Both the position numbers and the translations under genes were made by a program. Under the pieces are notes generated by a model. It had not been told where the DNA came from. It saw only the letters and a list, made by a program, of their open reading frames with translations, and did not search any database. Below, in pieces: positions 19,384 to 27,757 of a DNA stretch of 64,000 nt. Location: NCBI RefSeq assembly GCF_024704835.1, contig NZ_JAMXBE010000013.1, positions 52,801 to 116,800 on the forward strand, given 5' to 3'. The number at the start of each line of letters is the position of its first letter. The stretch's first letter is position 1. Origin of the DNA: Parapedobacter tibetensis (lineage in GTDB: Bacteria > Bacteroidota > Bacteroidia > Sphingobacteriales > Sphingobacteriaceae).

Positions 19384-20550
19384 TCAGCTGTGAATTGCTA
19401 CCCGGTGCTGCAGGGCCGTGGCGGCCTGCAGGATCAGTTCGTTGTCCAATGCATTTACTTCAATCCCCTTGCCAATCACTTCAAGCAACATGATGGTCAG
19501 CCGACCACCCAGATGCTCCCTGAATTCCTCCAGACCGGCAAGCAGGGGATGCTGCTGATCGTTGCCGGATTCCAAAAGTGGATGGAAGACGGGCAAGCCT
19601 AGTGCCTGCAATACGTCTATGATGCGCTCGGCATCTGCTTGTGGCAGCAAACCAGCCAACGACGAATACACGCTATCCAAGGCAATGCCGATGGCAACGG
19701 CCTCGCCGTGTATGACTTCAAAGGCCGAAAGCTGCTCCAGTTTATGTGCGCTCCAATGGCCAAAATCCAAAGGCCTGGACGACCCGAATTCAAATGGATC
19801 CGCACCTGCGATGTGTTGCAAATGCAGCTCGGCACACCGATAAATCAGGTATTCCATCGCCACCATATCGCGGTTATGGAGCTGGAACGTATGCCCTGCT
19901 ATCCATTCAAAGAAATCAGCATCTTTAATCAGGGCCACCTTTATAGCCTCCGATATCCCGGCCAGCCATTGGCGATGCGATAAGCTCTGCAAGAAGGAGC
20001 GATCATTGAATACGGCAACCGGTGGGCTGAACGTTCCGATGAAGTTTTTCTTCCCCTGGTAGTTGATACCGTTTTTTACACCCATGCCAGAGTCGTTTTG
20101 GGAGAGGACGGTAGTCGGCACTCGGATGTGCCTGATACCCCTGTGCGCAATCGTGGTGGCGTAGCCCACGGCATCCAGTACGGCCCCACCCCCAATGGCC
20201 ATTATGTAGGAGTGGCGGTCGATGCCATGCCGATCCACGGCATCCACGATACGATCTACCACGGCATGGTCATTTTTCGCGGCTTCACCCCCCGGCACCA
20301 CCATCACCTCATCGATGAGTGAAACACACGGAAATCCCCTGAAATACGCGGTTATCCGTTCTATCAGCTCATCGTGGTGCGCCGCTACACCCTCGTCGAT
20401 TACAACCAATAACTTGGGCGCCGCATCGATGGCCTGGTTATCAAAAAATTGCGCCAGTAGTCGGTTATCCACGGCAAACAAATCCGCTGTAAAGTGTACG
20501 TCGTATTGGTATGTAACTGTAAATGATTGCCTAATCGATGTCTTGATCAT
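19384..20550 (-). CDS. eboD: EboD: 3-dehydroquinate synthase-like sugar phosphate cyclase
   Basis: A 388-residue member of the dehydroquinate synthase superfamily. The NAD-binding Gly-rich loop is seen in GGGAVLDAVGY. RVPTTVLSQNDSGMGVKNGINY replaces the usual DHQS substrate loop. Metal ligands are visible as E in ISEAIKVALI, H in DFGHWSAHKLEQL and H in VIHGEAVAIGI. The frame extends to an ATG at 20625 inside eboC. I prefer 20550, 13 nt after the eboC stop, because the protein then starts MIKTSIRQSFTVTYQYDV as in the family. It probably makes a cyclitol-like product rather than dehydroquinate; that is inference from its clustering with ebo genes. Confidence 0.92.
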   Translation of the reverse strand: MIKTSIRQSFTVTYQYDVHFTADLFAVDNRLLAQFFDNQAIDAAPKLLVVIDEGVAAHHDELIERITAYFRGFPCVSLIDEVMVVPGGEAAKNDHAVVDRIVDAVDRHGIDRHSYIMAIGGGAVLDAVGYATTIAHRGIRHIRVPTTVLSQNDSGMGVKNGINYQGKKNFIGTFSPPVAVFNDRSFLQSLSHRQWLAGISEAIKVALIKDADFFEWIAGHTFQLHNRDMVAMEYLIYRCAELHLQHIAGADPFEFGSSRPLDFGHWSAHKLEQLSAFEVIHGEAVAIGIALDSVYSSLAGLLPQADAERIIDVLQALGLPVFHPLLESGNDQQHPLLAGLEEFREHLGGRLTIMLLEVIGKGIEVNALDNELILQAATALQHRVAIHS

Positions 20551-20563
20551 GTAAAAAGAATTG

Positions 20564-21457
20564 TTAAGTAACCGAAAACATTTTTGACAGCCAAATGGAT
20601 ATTGGAAAAAGTGACAATACCACAACCGTCAGCCCTGTCAAGCCGGCTGCGGCCACCCAAACCGCGTTCATAAAAATTAATGCCAACACCCCATATTTCA
20701 CGGATTTACGAATATCTCCGGCAGCTTGTGTTTTAATGGCTTTAAGTAAGGGCGTATAAATCATTGCCGCGAACACTATCAAAATCGCCATACCTAGCCA
20801 TCCCCCACCTTTCAGCACGCCGAAATAGGTGACAAATCCAATTACAATCGCATATAATAGTGCCGAAAATAAAAGTGGGATTTTTTTCCCACCGTGTACC
20901 TCACCCCTACTGATCGTAGTAATAGCAGCGATATATATAATCGGGATGAATGACAACATCCAAACTTGTGGTAACGCGGCGACGAATATGCTCATCCCCA
21001 GCATTAAATTCAACCCCCTGCATAACCCCATAACGATAGGGCCGGCCACGAAATGATGTTTCGCCCATTTATCGTACAACAGGCACATCAACGTAATGGA
21101 AATGGCTATGGCACAAGAAATAGCGGTTAAAAACCCAGCGGCCAGCACACCGACTGCAAACAGCAATGAACCAAAAACCATGGCATGCTTTAGAGGCACT
21201 TTTCCACTGGGTATCGGGCGTTCAGGCCGCTCTTTGGCGTCCAGCTTCGCATCGAAAACATCATTGAAAACAACGCCTCCACCATACAATCCGATGGTGG
21301 ATACCGACAATATCGCAAGGGAAAATACCGACAGGTCCAAACCTTCTCCTTCCAAATAAATGGTCGAAATTGCGGCTCCTGCCAAGACATCCGACACGGC
21401 CGTGACAACGTTTGCCGGACGCATCAATTGTAAATATGCTTTCCACATGCGCCTCAT
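20564..21457 (-). CDS. eboC: EboC: UbiA-family prenyltransferase
   Basis: A 297-residue integral membrane protein with about eight or nine hydrophobic helices. The first Asp-rich motif is VFNDVFDAKLDAKERPERP (NDxxDxxxD), and LLYDKWAKH provides the second, partly degenerate Asp region. UbiA enzymes join a prenyl diphosphate to an aromatic or sugar acceptor at the inner membrane. It follows eboB by 9 nt and precedes eboD by 13 nt. This is the only membrane protein of the six ebo products and is the likely site where the pathway's intermediate becomes lipid linked; that role is inference. Confidence 0.93.
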   Translation of the reverse strand: MRRMWKAYLQLMRPANVVTAVSDVLAGAAISTIYLEGEGLDLSVFSLAILSVSTIGLYGGGVVFNDVFDAKLDAKERPERPIPSGKVPLKHAMVFGSLLFAVGVLAAGFLTAISCAIAISITLMCLLYDKWAKHHFVAGPIVMGLCRGLNLMLGMSIFVAALPQVWMLSFIPIIYIAAITTISRGEVHGGKKIPLLFSALLYAIVIGFVTYFGVLKGGGWLGMAILIVFAAMIYTPLLKAIKTQAAGDIRKSVKYGVLALIFMNAVWVAAAGLTGLTVVVLSLFPISIWLSKMFSVT

Positions 21458-21466
21458 TCGCTGGCC

Positions 21467-22447
21467 TTAAGAGATAACGATGGAATCGGCATCCCTGCGG
21501 GGCTGCTGTCCTCCCCTTAAAATAGAGTTGCCTTCAAACTTCTTGCCCTGATCAATACGGTCCTTTGCATTCAACATGGCTTCGTCCAGCTGCCCGCTTT
21601 GGGAAAATGCCGCCACTGCATTTTTATAGCATACCATTTCAATAGCTTCCCTGGCTATCCCGCTCTTGACCATCAGTGCGGCAGTCTTCGGTACGGCCAA
21701 CGGGTCGCTGATGCCCCAATCGGCCGCAGAATTAACCATGATCCGCTCGGGGCCATATTCCTTAACGATTTGTACCATGCGCTCATTGCCCATTTTGGTA
21801 AATGGGTAGATGGTAAACGCTGCCCAAAAGCCTTTGTCCAGCACTTCCCTGACCGTCTCTTCCGTATTATGGTCGATGATAACCATCGCCGGGTCCAATC
21901 CATGCTCAATGGCAATATCCATACTTCTGGAAGTTCCTTTGGTTTTATCCCGATGTGGGGTATGTACCTGAACCGGAAGTCCCGCTTCTTTCGCAAGTTC
22001 CAACTGTAGCCTATAATACTTTTCTTCCGCAGGGGTTTGATCGTCAAATCCAATCTCTCCAACGCCAACAACGCCTTCTTTGTAAACGAAGAAAGGAAGC
22101 AGTTCCATCACCTCTTCGGCCAATGCTTCATTATTCGCCTCCCTGGAATTCAGCCCAATGGTACAGAAGTGTTTTATCCCAAATTGAGAGGCCCTAAAGC
22201 GTTCCCAGCCAATCAGGCTGCTATAATAGTCCCTAAATGTATCGATGCCTGTACGTGGTTGGCCAACCCAAAATGCCGGTTCGATGACCGCAACCACACC
22301 AGCATCAGCCATGGCCTGATAATCATCAGTTGTCCTAGAAACCATATGGATGTGGGGATCGAAAAAACGCAATCCTTTGACCAAATCCAACTCTAATGCG
22401 ACACGCTGTCCCATCAACGCCCCGTCACGATCATTATAATTACACAT
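21467..22447 (-). CDS. eboB: EboB: TatD-family metal-dependent hydrolase
   Basis: A 326-residue TIM-barrel amidohydrolase relative. Metal ligands typical of TatD are visible: DPHIHM near residue 30, E in GVGEIGFDD, H in PVQVHTPH, H in VIIDHNTEE and D in NSAADWG. The stretch RTTDDYQAMADAGVVAVIEPAFWVG is characteristic of the EboB group. A second ATG at 22414 (MGQRVAL) is possible; I keep 22447, 9 nt after eboA. It is cytoplasmic, with no signal. The substrate is unknown, and its constant company is EboA and EboC. Confidence 0.92.
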   Translation of the reverse strand: MCNYNDRDGALMGQRVALELDLVKGLRFFDPHIHMVSRTTDDYQAMADAGVVAVIEPAFWVGQPRTGIDTFRDYYSSLIGWERFRASQFGIKHFCTIGLNSREANNEALAEEVMELLPFFVYKEGVVGVGEIGFDDQTPAEEKYYRLQLELAKEAGLPVQVHTPHRDKTKGTSRSMDIAIEHGLDPAMVIIDHNTEETVREVLDKGFWAAFTIYPFTKMGNERMVQIVKEYGPERIMVNSAADWGISDPLAVPKTAALMVKSGIAREAIEMVCYKNAVAAFSQSGQLDEAMLNAKDRIDQGKKFEGNSILRGGQQPRRDADSIVIS

Positions 22448-22456
22448 AAATCTAAC

Positions 22457-23218
22457 TTATGAAGTTTGTTCCATTAGCCGGTATGCCCTTGCATCCATAA
22501 ACGGGGCAACCAATATCCACAACATGGGGTTTATGCTCCTTTTGGCTGCATGAAGCTCATATGCATAATCCACCAAAGCTTGGGCCAGTTTTTCATTATT
22601 CCGCTGTTTCAAACCTACTATGTTATGGATGTCTTCATCCGTAAAGAAGGCTTTCAACACCAGTTGGTTCCATGCCCCTTCGTCTAAGAATTGACTCGGA
22701 TAATGGTTATGGATCATGATGGCATGCCTGACAGCCCCGATATTGCTTCTTATGCCTTCCACACACCGCAAACGCCATGCCGCTGGATAGTGATATATCG
22801 GCAAGGCTGCATAGAGCGCCACAAGTTCCTCCATTTCACCATATTTAAACAGCTGCTCAATCAACCGCACATATCCAGCTTGATCCCTTGCGGGGATATG
22901 CATCAGCACCCAAACTCGTATCAACCTCACCAGGGTCCAATCTTTCACCAGCAATGGCAGCTGATTACGCCCGATGTTTTCTTCTTCCGCGAAGGAAATA
23001 TATAAATCTTTATCGATGGATCTGATGTTTCTCGGAATCGTGGTAAATATCCTAGCCACCAGCTGCGGTTGGGGATCGGCGATATCATTCAGGTTATTAA
23101 GCAACCATTTCCATTCCGTACCATTAATATGCTGCTCAATCCGGTTGGCTATCAATCCGAAATGCTCACTATGCGCTATAGAAAGAGTATCTTTCAAGTG
23201 GTTATCGCTATCATTCAT
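22457..23218 (-). CDS. eboA: EboA domain-containing protein
   Basis: A 253-residue, helix-rich cytoplasmic protein that opens the ebo operon. Family-like segments are RLIRVWVLMHIPARD, LFKYGEMEELVALYAALP, AAWRLRCVEGIRSNIGAV and HNHYPSQFLDEGAWNQLVLKA followed by FTDEDI. No catalytic motif is known for the family. It is preceded by a well-formed promoter 93-123 nt upstream. EboA is the least understood of the set; a helical-repeat scaffold or adaptor role is possible but unproven. Confidence 0.93.
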   Translation of the reverse strand: MNDSDNHLKDTLSIAHSEHFGLIANRIEQHINGTEWKWLLNNLNDIADPQPQLVARIFTTIPRNIRSIDKDLYISFAEEENIGRNQLPLLVKDWTLVRLIRVWVLMHIPARDQAGYVRLIEQLFKYGEMEELVALYAALPIYHYPAAWRLRCVEGIRSNIGAVRHAIMIHNHYPSQFLDEGAWNQLVLKAFFTDEDIHNIVGLKQRNNEKLAQALVDYAYELHAAKRSINPMLWILVAPFMDARAYRLMEQTS

Positions 23219-23310
23219 GGTCTTTCAACCACTAAGGGGTTTCAACTGTATGTTTCTGGAGGGTATTTTCATCGGTGTACCAAGGCACACCTGAAATCCT
23301 ATCAAGCCTT

Positions 23311-23341
23311 CAAACTTAGATAAATTCGCTTTTATATGCAA
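23311..23341 (-). promoter_or_regulatory. eboABCDEF promoter, Bacteroidota type
   Basis: On the minus strand TTG (23341-23339), a 20-nt spacer and TAAGTTTG (23318-23311) match the Bacteroidota consensus TTG-N19..21-TAnnTTTG. Transcription would start near 23304, leaving an 85-nt leader before eboA. Confidence 0.6.
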
Positions 23342-23364
23342 TAAAATCGCATTTTATATAAAAG
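23329..23364. promoter_or_regulatory. dyad overlapping the ebo -33 box
   Basis: CTTTTATAT (23329-23337) and ATATAAAAG (23356-23364) are exact inverted repeats. Inside them lies a smaller dyad TAAAAT-CGC-ATTTTA (23342-23356). The -33 TTG falls inside the structure, so a protein bound here would touch the promoter. The site is AT-rich, so chance cannot be excluded. Confidence 0.4.
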
Positions 23365-23499
23365 TGAAGTTATTCGTTATTGTCTATTCTCATAGGTACT
23401 CATGAATGCTACGCAGTTATTGGCCTCTCCTCTGCCGCTAAAAGACAGCTTTTATAGAGGAAATTTACAATTTTTCTCGTCACCGTCAACCACTTCACT

Positions 23500-24777
23500 T
23501 CATTGTATGATGTTTACAGTTACTTCAGCAGCCAATTGTTCGGCCAAATTCACGATGTATTGTTCAAAACCCTCAGCTTCCAAGAAGGCTTGGTCTGCTA
23601 ATTCCCATCCAGCCACGGAATAGTATGCTACTGGTTTTCCATCGGATATATCCAATTGAGCCATATAGCTATTCGTTAAGGGTCCCTGGCTAGGGGCTTC
23701 TATATAACCCTGGTACAATGCTTTGGGCACAATAAGCCCCAGGCCAAGACGCCATTCTTTTTCGTAAGTCTGCCAATCATGCGTATACAATACAACCCAC
23801 TCGTCGGCAACGGTGATTTCTTTCGGCTTTTCCGCTGTATGGATATTCACCAATCCTACCAGTAACGTTTCATCACCTTGCAATTCCTCAATGGATACCG
23901 AGTTTTTATACGCGTACATGCCTGGCCAGATGGATACCTGCTCACGCACATGATACATACGCTCGCTTGCTGCCCAATTTTCATATTTAAAATCCATTGA
24001 AGAACGTAAAGGGCCATCAGCTGTAATGTGAAATATCGTACGCTCGACATTGTTGACCGAGTCATTTACGGTAACCCCTAAACGGCAAAACTCATCCCCT
24101 ATTTTCAACGCCACTCCTCCAAGGCCTACCGAATTGCCTACAGCAAGGATGTCTCTCCCCCAATCCGCCATCACATGATAATTGTCTTCCACAGCTCTGG
24201 ATGAAGTAAGCCCGACATTCGAGGGGCTCAGATAAGCCACCTTTTTACCAAAGACATCCTTTGCATTGCGACCATCAAGATAATGCCTGAATCCGACCTT
24301 GTCGTTTTCCCAGGAAGGGCCATCGGTCTGATAAGGTTGATATCCGATACTCAGGGGCAATTGATCTGCATATAATGTATCGCCGAGCTTTGGCTCCACG
24401 GGAGACGTCCCCGAATCTCTTTTGCCGAAACGGACTGATGTCCGCTTTTCGTACGCCATGGAATCGTCGGTATGTTTCAGCGTTACCGTTATTTCTCCTT
24501 GGGAAGGCATATCCACCAAAAAGAACAATTCATCCCATTCGCCATCACCGTTCATATCGTCCGTTTGGGAGGGGATGGTATCGCCTTGAGCATTCAATAC
24601 TAATGGGAATCGACCATCGCCCTCATCTGTCGTTAAAGCTGTCCTTTTTACAGCGATTGCTTTACCCGATAAGTCGATATCAGCTGTATTTTTCAGCGTT
24701 ATGGCAATTCCTTTATCACTCCGATTGCAGGAAAACAAGAGCATGGAGACCAGCGTAATCATTAACGTATTTTTCAT
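23500..24777 (-). CDS. DUF4861 domain lipoprotein
   Basis: About 425 residues with a lipoprotein signal (MKNTLMITLVSMLLFSC, Cys 17). I start at 24777, skipping six residues of the longer frame from 24795, because the lipobox is then at normal distance. The body resembles DUF4861: TDDMNGDGEWDELFFLVDMP, PEPKLGDTLY-like and SWENDKVGFRHYLDGRNAKD segments, and NYHVMADWGRDILAVGNSVG. DUF4861 proteins are frequent in Bacteroidota pectin and rhamnogalacturonan loci; their activity is not established to my knowledge. It is last in the sigma/FecR-controlled locus, 87 nt after GH106. Confidence 0.85.
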   Translation of the reverse strand: MKNTLMITLVSMLLFSCNRSDKGIAITLKNTADIDLSGKAIAVKRTALTTDEGDGRFPLVLNAQGDTIPSQTDDMNGDGEWDELFFLVDMPSQGEITVTLKHTDDSMAYEKRTSVRFGKRDSGTSPVEPKLGDTLYADQLPLSIGYQPYQTDGPSWENDKVGFRHYLDGRNAKDVFGKKVAYLSPSNVGLTSSRAVEDNYHVMADWGRDILAVGNSVGLGGVALKIGDEFCRLGVTVNDSVNNVERTIFHITADGPLRSSMDFKYENWAASERMYHVREQVSIWPGMYAYKNSVSIEELQGDETLLVGLVNIHTAEKPKEITVADEWVVLYTHDWQTYEKEWRLGLGLIVPKALYQGYIEAPSQGPLTNSYMAQLDISDGKPVAYYSVAGWELADQAFLEAEGFEQYIVNLAEQLAAEVTVNIIQ

Positions 24778-24864
24778 CCGCGTGATTTGTAGCATGATTT
24801 GTATTTAAACTTCCATCAAAATTATACATTTTCAATGACGGTTTATAACCGATGGATCCCTTTT

Positions 24865-27756
24865 CTAAGGAGCACTACGTTTATACCCCAACACCACCGG
24901 TCCAATCAACCCAGATTCCAGTAACTCCCAATCATCTTTTATGGTGATGTTGGTTTGGGTATAGCGCTTTTCCACAGGCTGGCCACGGTCGCCCACCAAC
25001 CGGTTCCGCCAACTATTGACTACTTCCACCTCAAGTACATGATCGCCCTCCACCAGTTCGTCCACCACCACCCGGTAGGGAGGTGTCCACAATACGCCCA
25101 AGTCCTCGCCGTTCAGCCAGACACGGGCTATCCCTACGTCAACGACCTTACCTAAATCTATCCAAAGCTGTTTCGGCGTTTTTCCATCATAATGGAACGA
25201 TTTCAGATACTTCGCCGTTCCCGAATAGTATCGAATACCCGGATCGGGATGGCCTGTCCAATCCATCAATTCCTGAAATTCCGCTTCGGAAGGCGCTCCC
25301 CATCGTTCATCAAAACGCACTTTCCAAGTACCATCCAAGGTATCCACGGGGATGAACGCCGCAATATTGGCGGATCCTTGACCTTGTTGATCCGTTGGGA
25401 TATCCTGCCTGAACATTACAAACCACGATCCCATCGGATCGAAATGCACTGGAACCTTGGTAAGCCCACCCACCTGTTGGTACGCACGTGCAGGCTTAAT
25501 TTCGCCGGATACTGGATTCCAAAACTCCGGCAATTTTCCGGTTATGCGGAAGGATACCACAGCATCACAAGCCTGCTTGTTTTGGCTGCTCAGGAAATAG
25601 TACGACTCCTCATCGTCATTGCGGACATGGTGTATGTAATCAAAATGGAGGGAGGTGTCCGAAAGCTGTTCGAAACGGCAATCCGGCTGTATGCCCCGCT
25701 CCAACAACAACTCACGTGCGGTATAACCCCAAGCTACGGAACCCACCCCCACTTTGCGCTTCCCTTTGGTAGTAGACGCTTCTCCCCAAAGTGCCGTTGC
25801 CATTCGTTTCACTTCATGTTCCGAATCGGGATGATGCATCAGGCTGACCGTTTTGAGGGGCTTCGGGCCAAGAATTGCCGCACCGGCATTCACCAGTTCG
25901 GTGACCTTCCGAAGCGCAGCTAAAGACAGTACCGCATGATCCGGAAGTACCAAAACCCGATATCGCATGCCATGTGGCAGGGTAAGCCATCCATCCACCA
26001 TTTGAAGCGACATCAAACGATCCTCATTGATGAGGTCGTAATCAAAGTCAGGCAATGCGCCCGCCGGGTCGCTCGCTTTCAGCGTGCCGATGTTGGGCAC
26101 ATGATCGCCATAGTAATAAAGCACATCGGCCTGAAAACGACCGTGCTGCATCATATACTGAATCCTGGCCATGTAGTCAAAAAAAGCTCCAGCGTGCTCC
26201 CACCAGGTAATGTTAGGGTTGATATGCGTGCCCGCAAAATACTCCTGGCCCGGGATCCCCATCTCAGTGGGAGAGTTAGTAAACGTATGCAGGAAAGCCA
26301 GGTTCAGTCCGGCGCACACCTCGTGGTCAAAGCTGGGTTTCATATCCTCCCAGATCACGTCATCCCAGTGGTGCCCAATGGTGGTAAAACTCTCAGCCCC
26401 TACCAGCTTTTTATCGTAGATATGCGCTGCGCTGGAAGCCTGCTTCACAAAAAAGCGCTTTTCGGGAGTAGGTCGGTGTCCGGATGGCGACCAGAACTCA
26501 CTCATCATCAACTCGCTGTATCCATAATTCATTAACCCGTCAAACGGCCCGGCATGCGGTCCGGCCGATTCAGGCTGAATACCCATTCCATATTCGGCTG
26601 CTTTCTCAGCGAAAACCCGGTAATGATTATCCGAGATACAGTCGCCGATGGTCTTGCGAAAATCTGCCAGGAAACGATTGCTCGTCTCCCGGTTGCCAAT
26701 GATCTTTCCGGCAACGACCGGCAGGTAAGGGAACAGATCGTACCCCCTCTTGGCTCGGAACTCTTCCCGGAAATTTTCGGTCCAATTGACCCCGCCCAAC
26801 TCCCAGCTGTCGGTCTGCAAGTAACGGACGGTCGTTCCCGCCAGGGTGTCGATGCTTTCCAGCAGAGGTAGCACATGGGTATCCCAATAACGCGTAAAAT
26901 GCTTCCGGCTCATGTAATCCAGCACCAGGCCCTGCCATTTGCCGCTGGAAGTGGATACGTGCGAGCCATTATTCGTATATCCGAAACGCATCACGACCCA
27001 TTTTCCTTCCGGCACTTCCCAACGTAAAACGCCTTGTTCATCCATGTACGGTGTCAGGTCGATGATCTCCGCGGCTCCGGCATGTATTTTCCCGTCTTCC
27101 GAGTTTGTATCATCAAGCAGGTACCGGGTATCCGAAGCCGAAAAGGCCGCCTCAACAAAAGCAGCCTTGACCTTTAGATCACTGACCGGTTTTATCCCTG
27201 CGGTATCCCGGTAAGGGAAAGCCAGCACGGCAAAATCCTGATAAAAACCGATTCGGTGAGGCGGTAAGGGCAGCTTGTGTTCATCATGCCGACCGCCCGA
27301 CACAACGGTCTCTGACCAAGTCAGGTGCTTGGCCGACTCCTGCGGAGTCACATCCGGGCCGCCCAGGTTCCACCCGCTTTGGATACTCAGGCTCAGCACC
27401 AGACCCAGACGGTGGGCTTCTTTTACGGCATGCCGGTAAAGCTCCTGCCATTCGGGGCTACCGAACATCGGGCCCTCAGGCACCTGTGCATTCCCCCGCT
27501 GGTCGGCCCCGCCGGCATCAAAGATACAGGCCCCGCTGAATCCTTTGGCTTTCATCTCCTCCAGATCTCGGGTAATGGACACTTTGGTCACATTCCCGTT
27601 CAACCACCACCACCAGCAGCGGATGCCAAATTCAGGGATCGGTTCCCCAAACAACTCCTCCGACAGCCCAGCTCCCCGGGAATCCATGTCCGGATTTTGC
27701 TGACAAGCCGCCAGCAAACCCACCAGACTTATAAAAACAACTTTCAGGTAAGACAT
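24865..27756 (-). CDS. alpha-L-rhamnosidase, GH106 family lipoprotein
   Basis: A 963-residue lipoprotein (MSYLKVVFISLVGLLAAC, Cys 18). The catalytic barrel opens with CWWWWLNGNVTKVSITRDLE near residue 47, the GH106 hallmark, followed by GFSGACIFDAGG and SIQSGWNLGGPDVTPQ. A C-terminal jelly-roll carbohydrate-binding fold contains LWIDLGKVVDVGIARVW and GVLWTPPYRV. GH106 enzymes remove alpha-L-rhamnose from rhamnogalacturonans by inversion with calcium. It starts one nucleotide after the SusD stop (TAAtATG), so translation is coupled to SusD of locus 2. The length is normal for the family. Confidence 0.9.
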   Translation of the reverse strand: MSYLKVVFISLVGLLAACQQNPDMDSRGAGLSEELFGEPIPEFGIRCWWWWLNGNVTKVSITRDLEEMKAKGFSGACIFDAGGADQRGNAQVPEGPMFGSPEWQELYRHAVKEAHRLGLVLSLSIQSGWNLGGPDVTPQESAKHLTWSETVVSGGRHDEHKLPLPPHRIGFYQDFAVLAFPYRDTAGIKPVSDLKVKAAFVEAAFSASDTRYLLDDTNSEDGKIHAGAAEIIDLTPYMDEQGVLRWEVPEGKWVVMRFGYTNNGSHVSTSSGKWQGLVLDYMSRKHFTRYWDTHVLPLLESIDTLAGTTVRYLQTDSWELGGVNWTENFREEFRAKRGYDLFPYLPVVAGKIIGNRETSNRFLADFRKTIGDCISDNHYRVFAEKAAEYGMGIQPESAGPHAGPFDGLMNYGYSELMMSEFWSPSGHRPTPEKRFFVKQASSAAHIYDKKLVGAESFTTIGHHWDDVIWEDMKPSFDHEVCAGLNLAFLHTFTNSPTEMGIPGQEYFAGTHINPNITWWEHAGAFFDYMARIQYMMQHGRFQADVLYYYGDHVPNIGTLKASDPAGALPDFDYDLINEDRLMSLQMVDGWLTLPHGMRYRVLVLPDHAVLSLAALRKVTELVNAGAAILGPKPLKTVSLMHHPDSEHEVKRMATALWGEASTTKGKRKVGVGSVAWGYTARELLLERGIQPDCRFEQLSDTSLHFDYIHHVRNDDEESYYFLSSQNKQACDAVVSFRITGKLPEFWNPVSGEIKPARAYQQVGGLTKVPVHFDPMGSWFVMFRQDIPTDQQGQGSANIAAFIPVDTLDGTWKVRFDERWGAPSEAEFQELMDWTGHPDPGIRYYSGTAKYLKSFHYDGKTPKQLWIDLGKVVDVGIARVWLNGEDLGVLWTPPYRVVVDELVEGDHVLEVEVVNSWRNRLVGDRGQPVEKRYTQTNITIKDDWELLESGLIGPVVLGYKRSAP

Positions 27757-27757
27757 A

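Noticed and set aside
20551..20625. 25-residue N-terminal extension of EboD starting inside eboC
   Set aside because: Cys/Phe-rich and unlike the family; the ATG at 20550 fits operon spacing.
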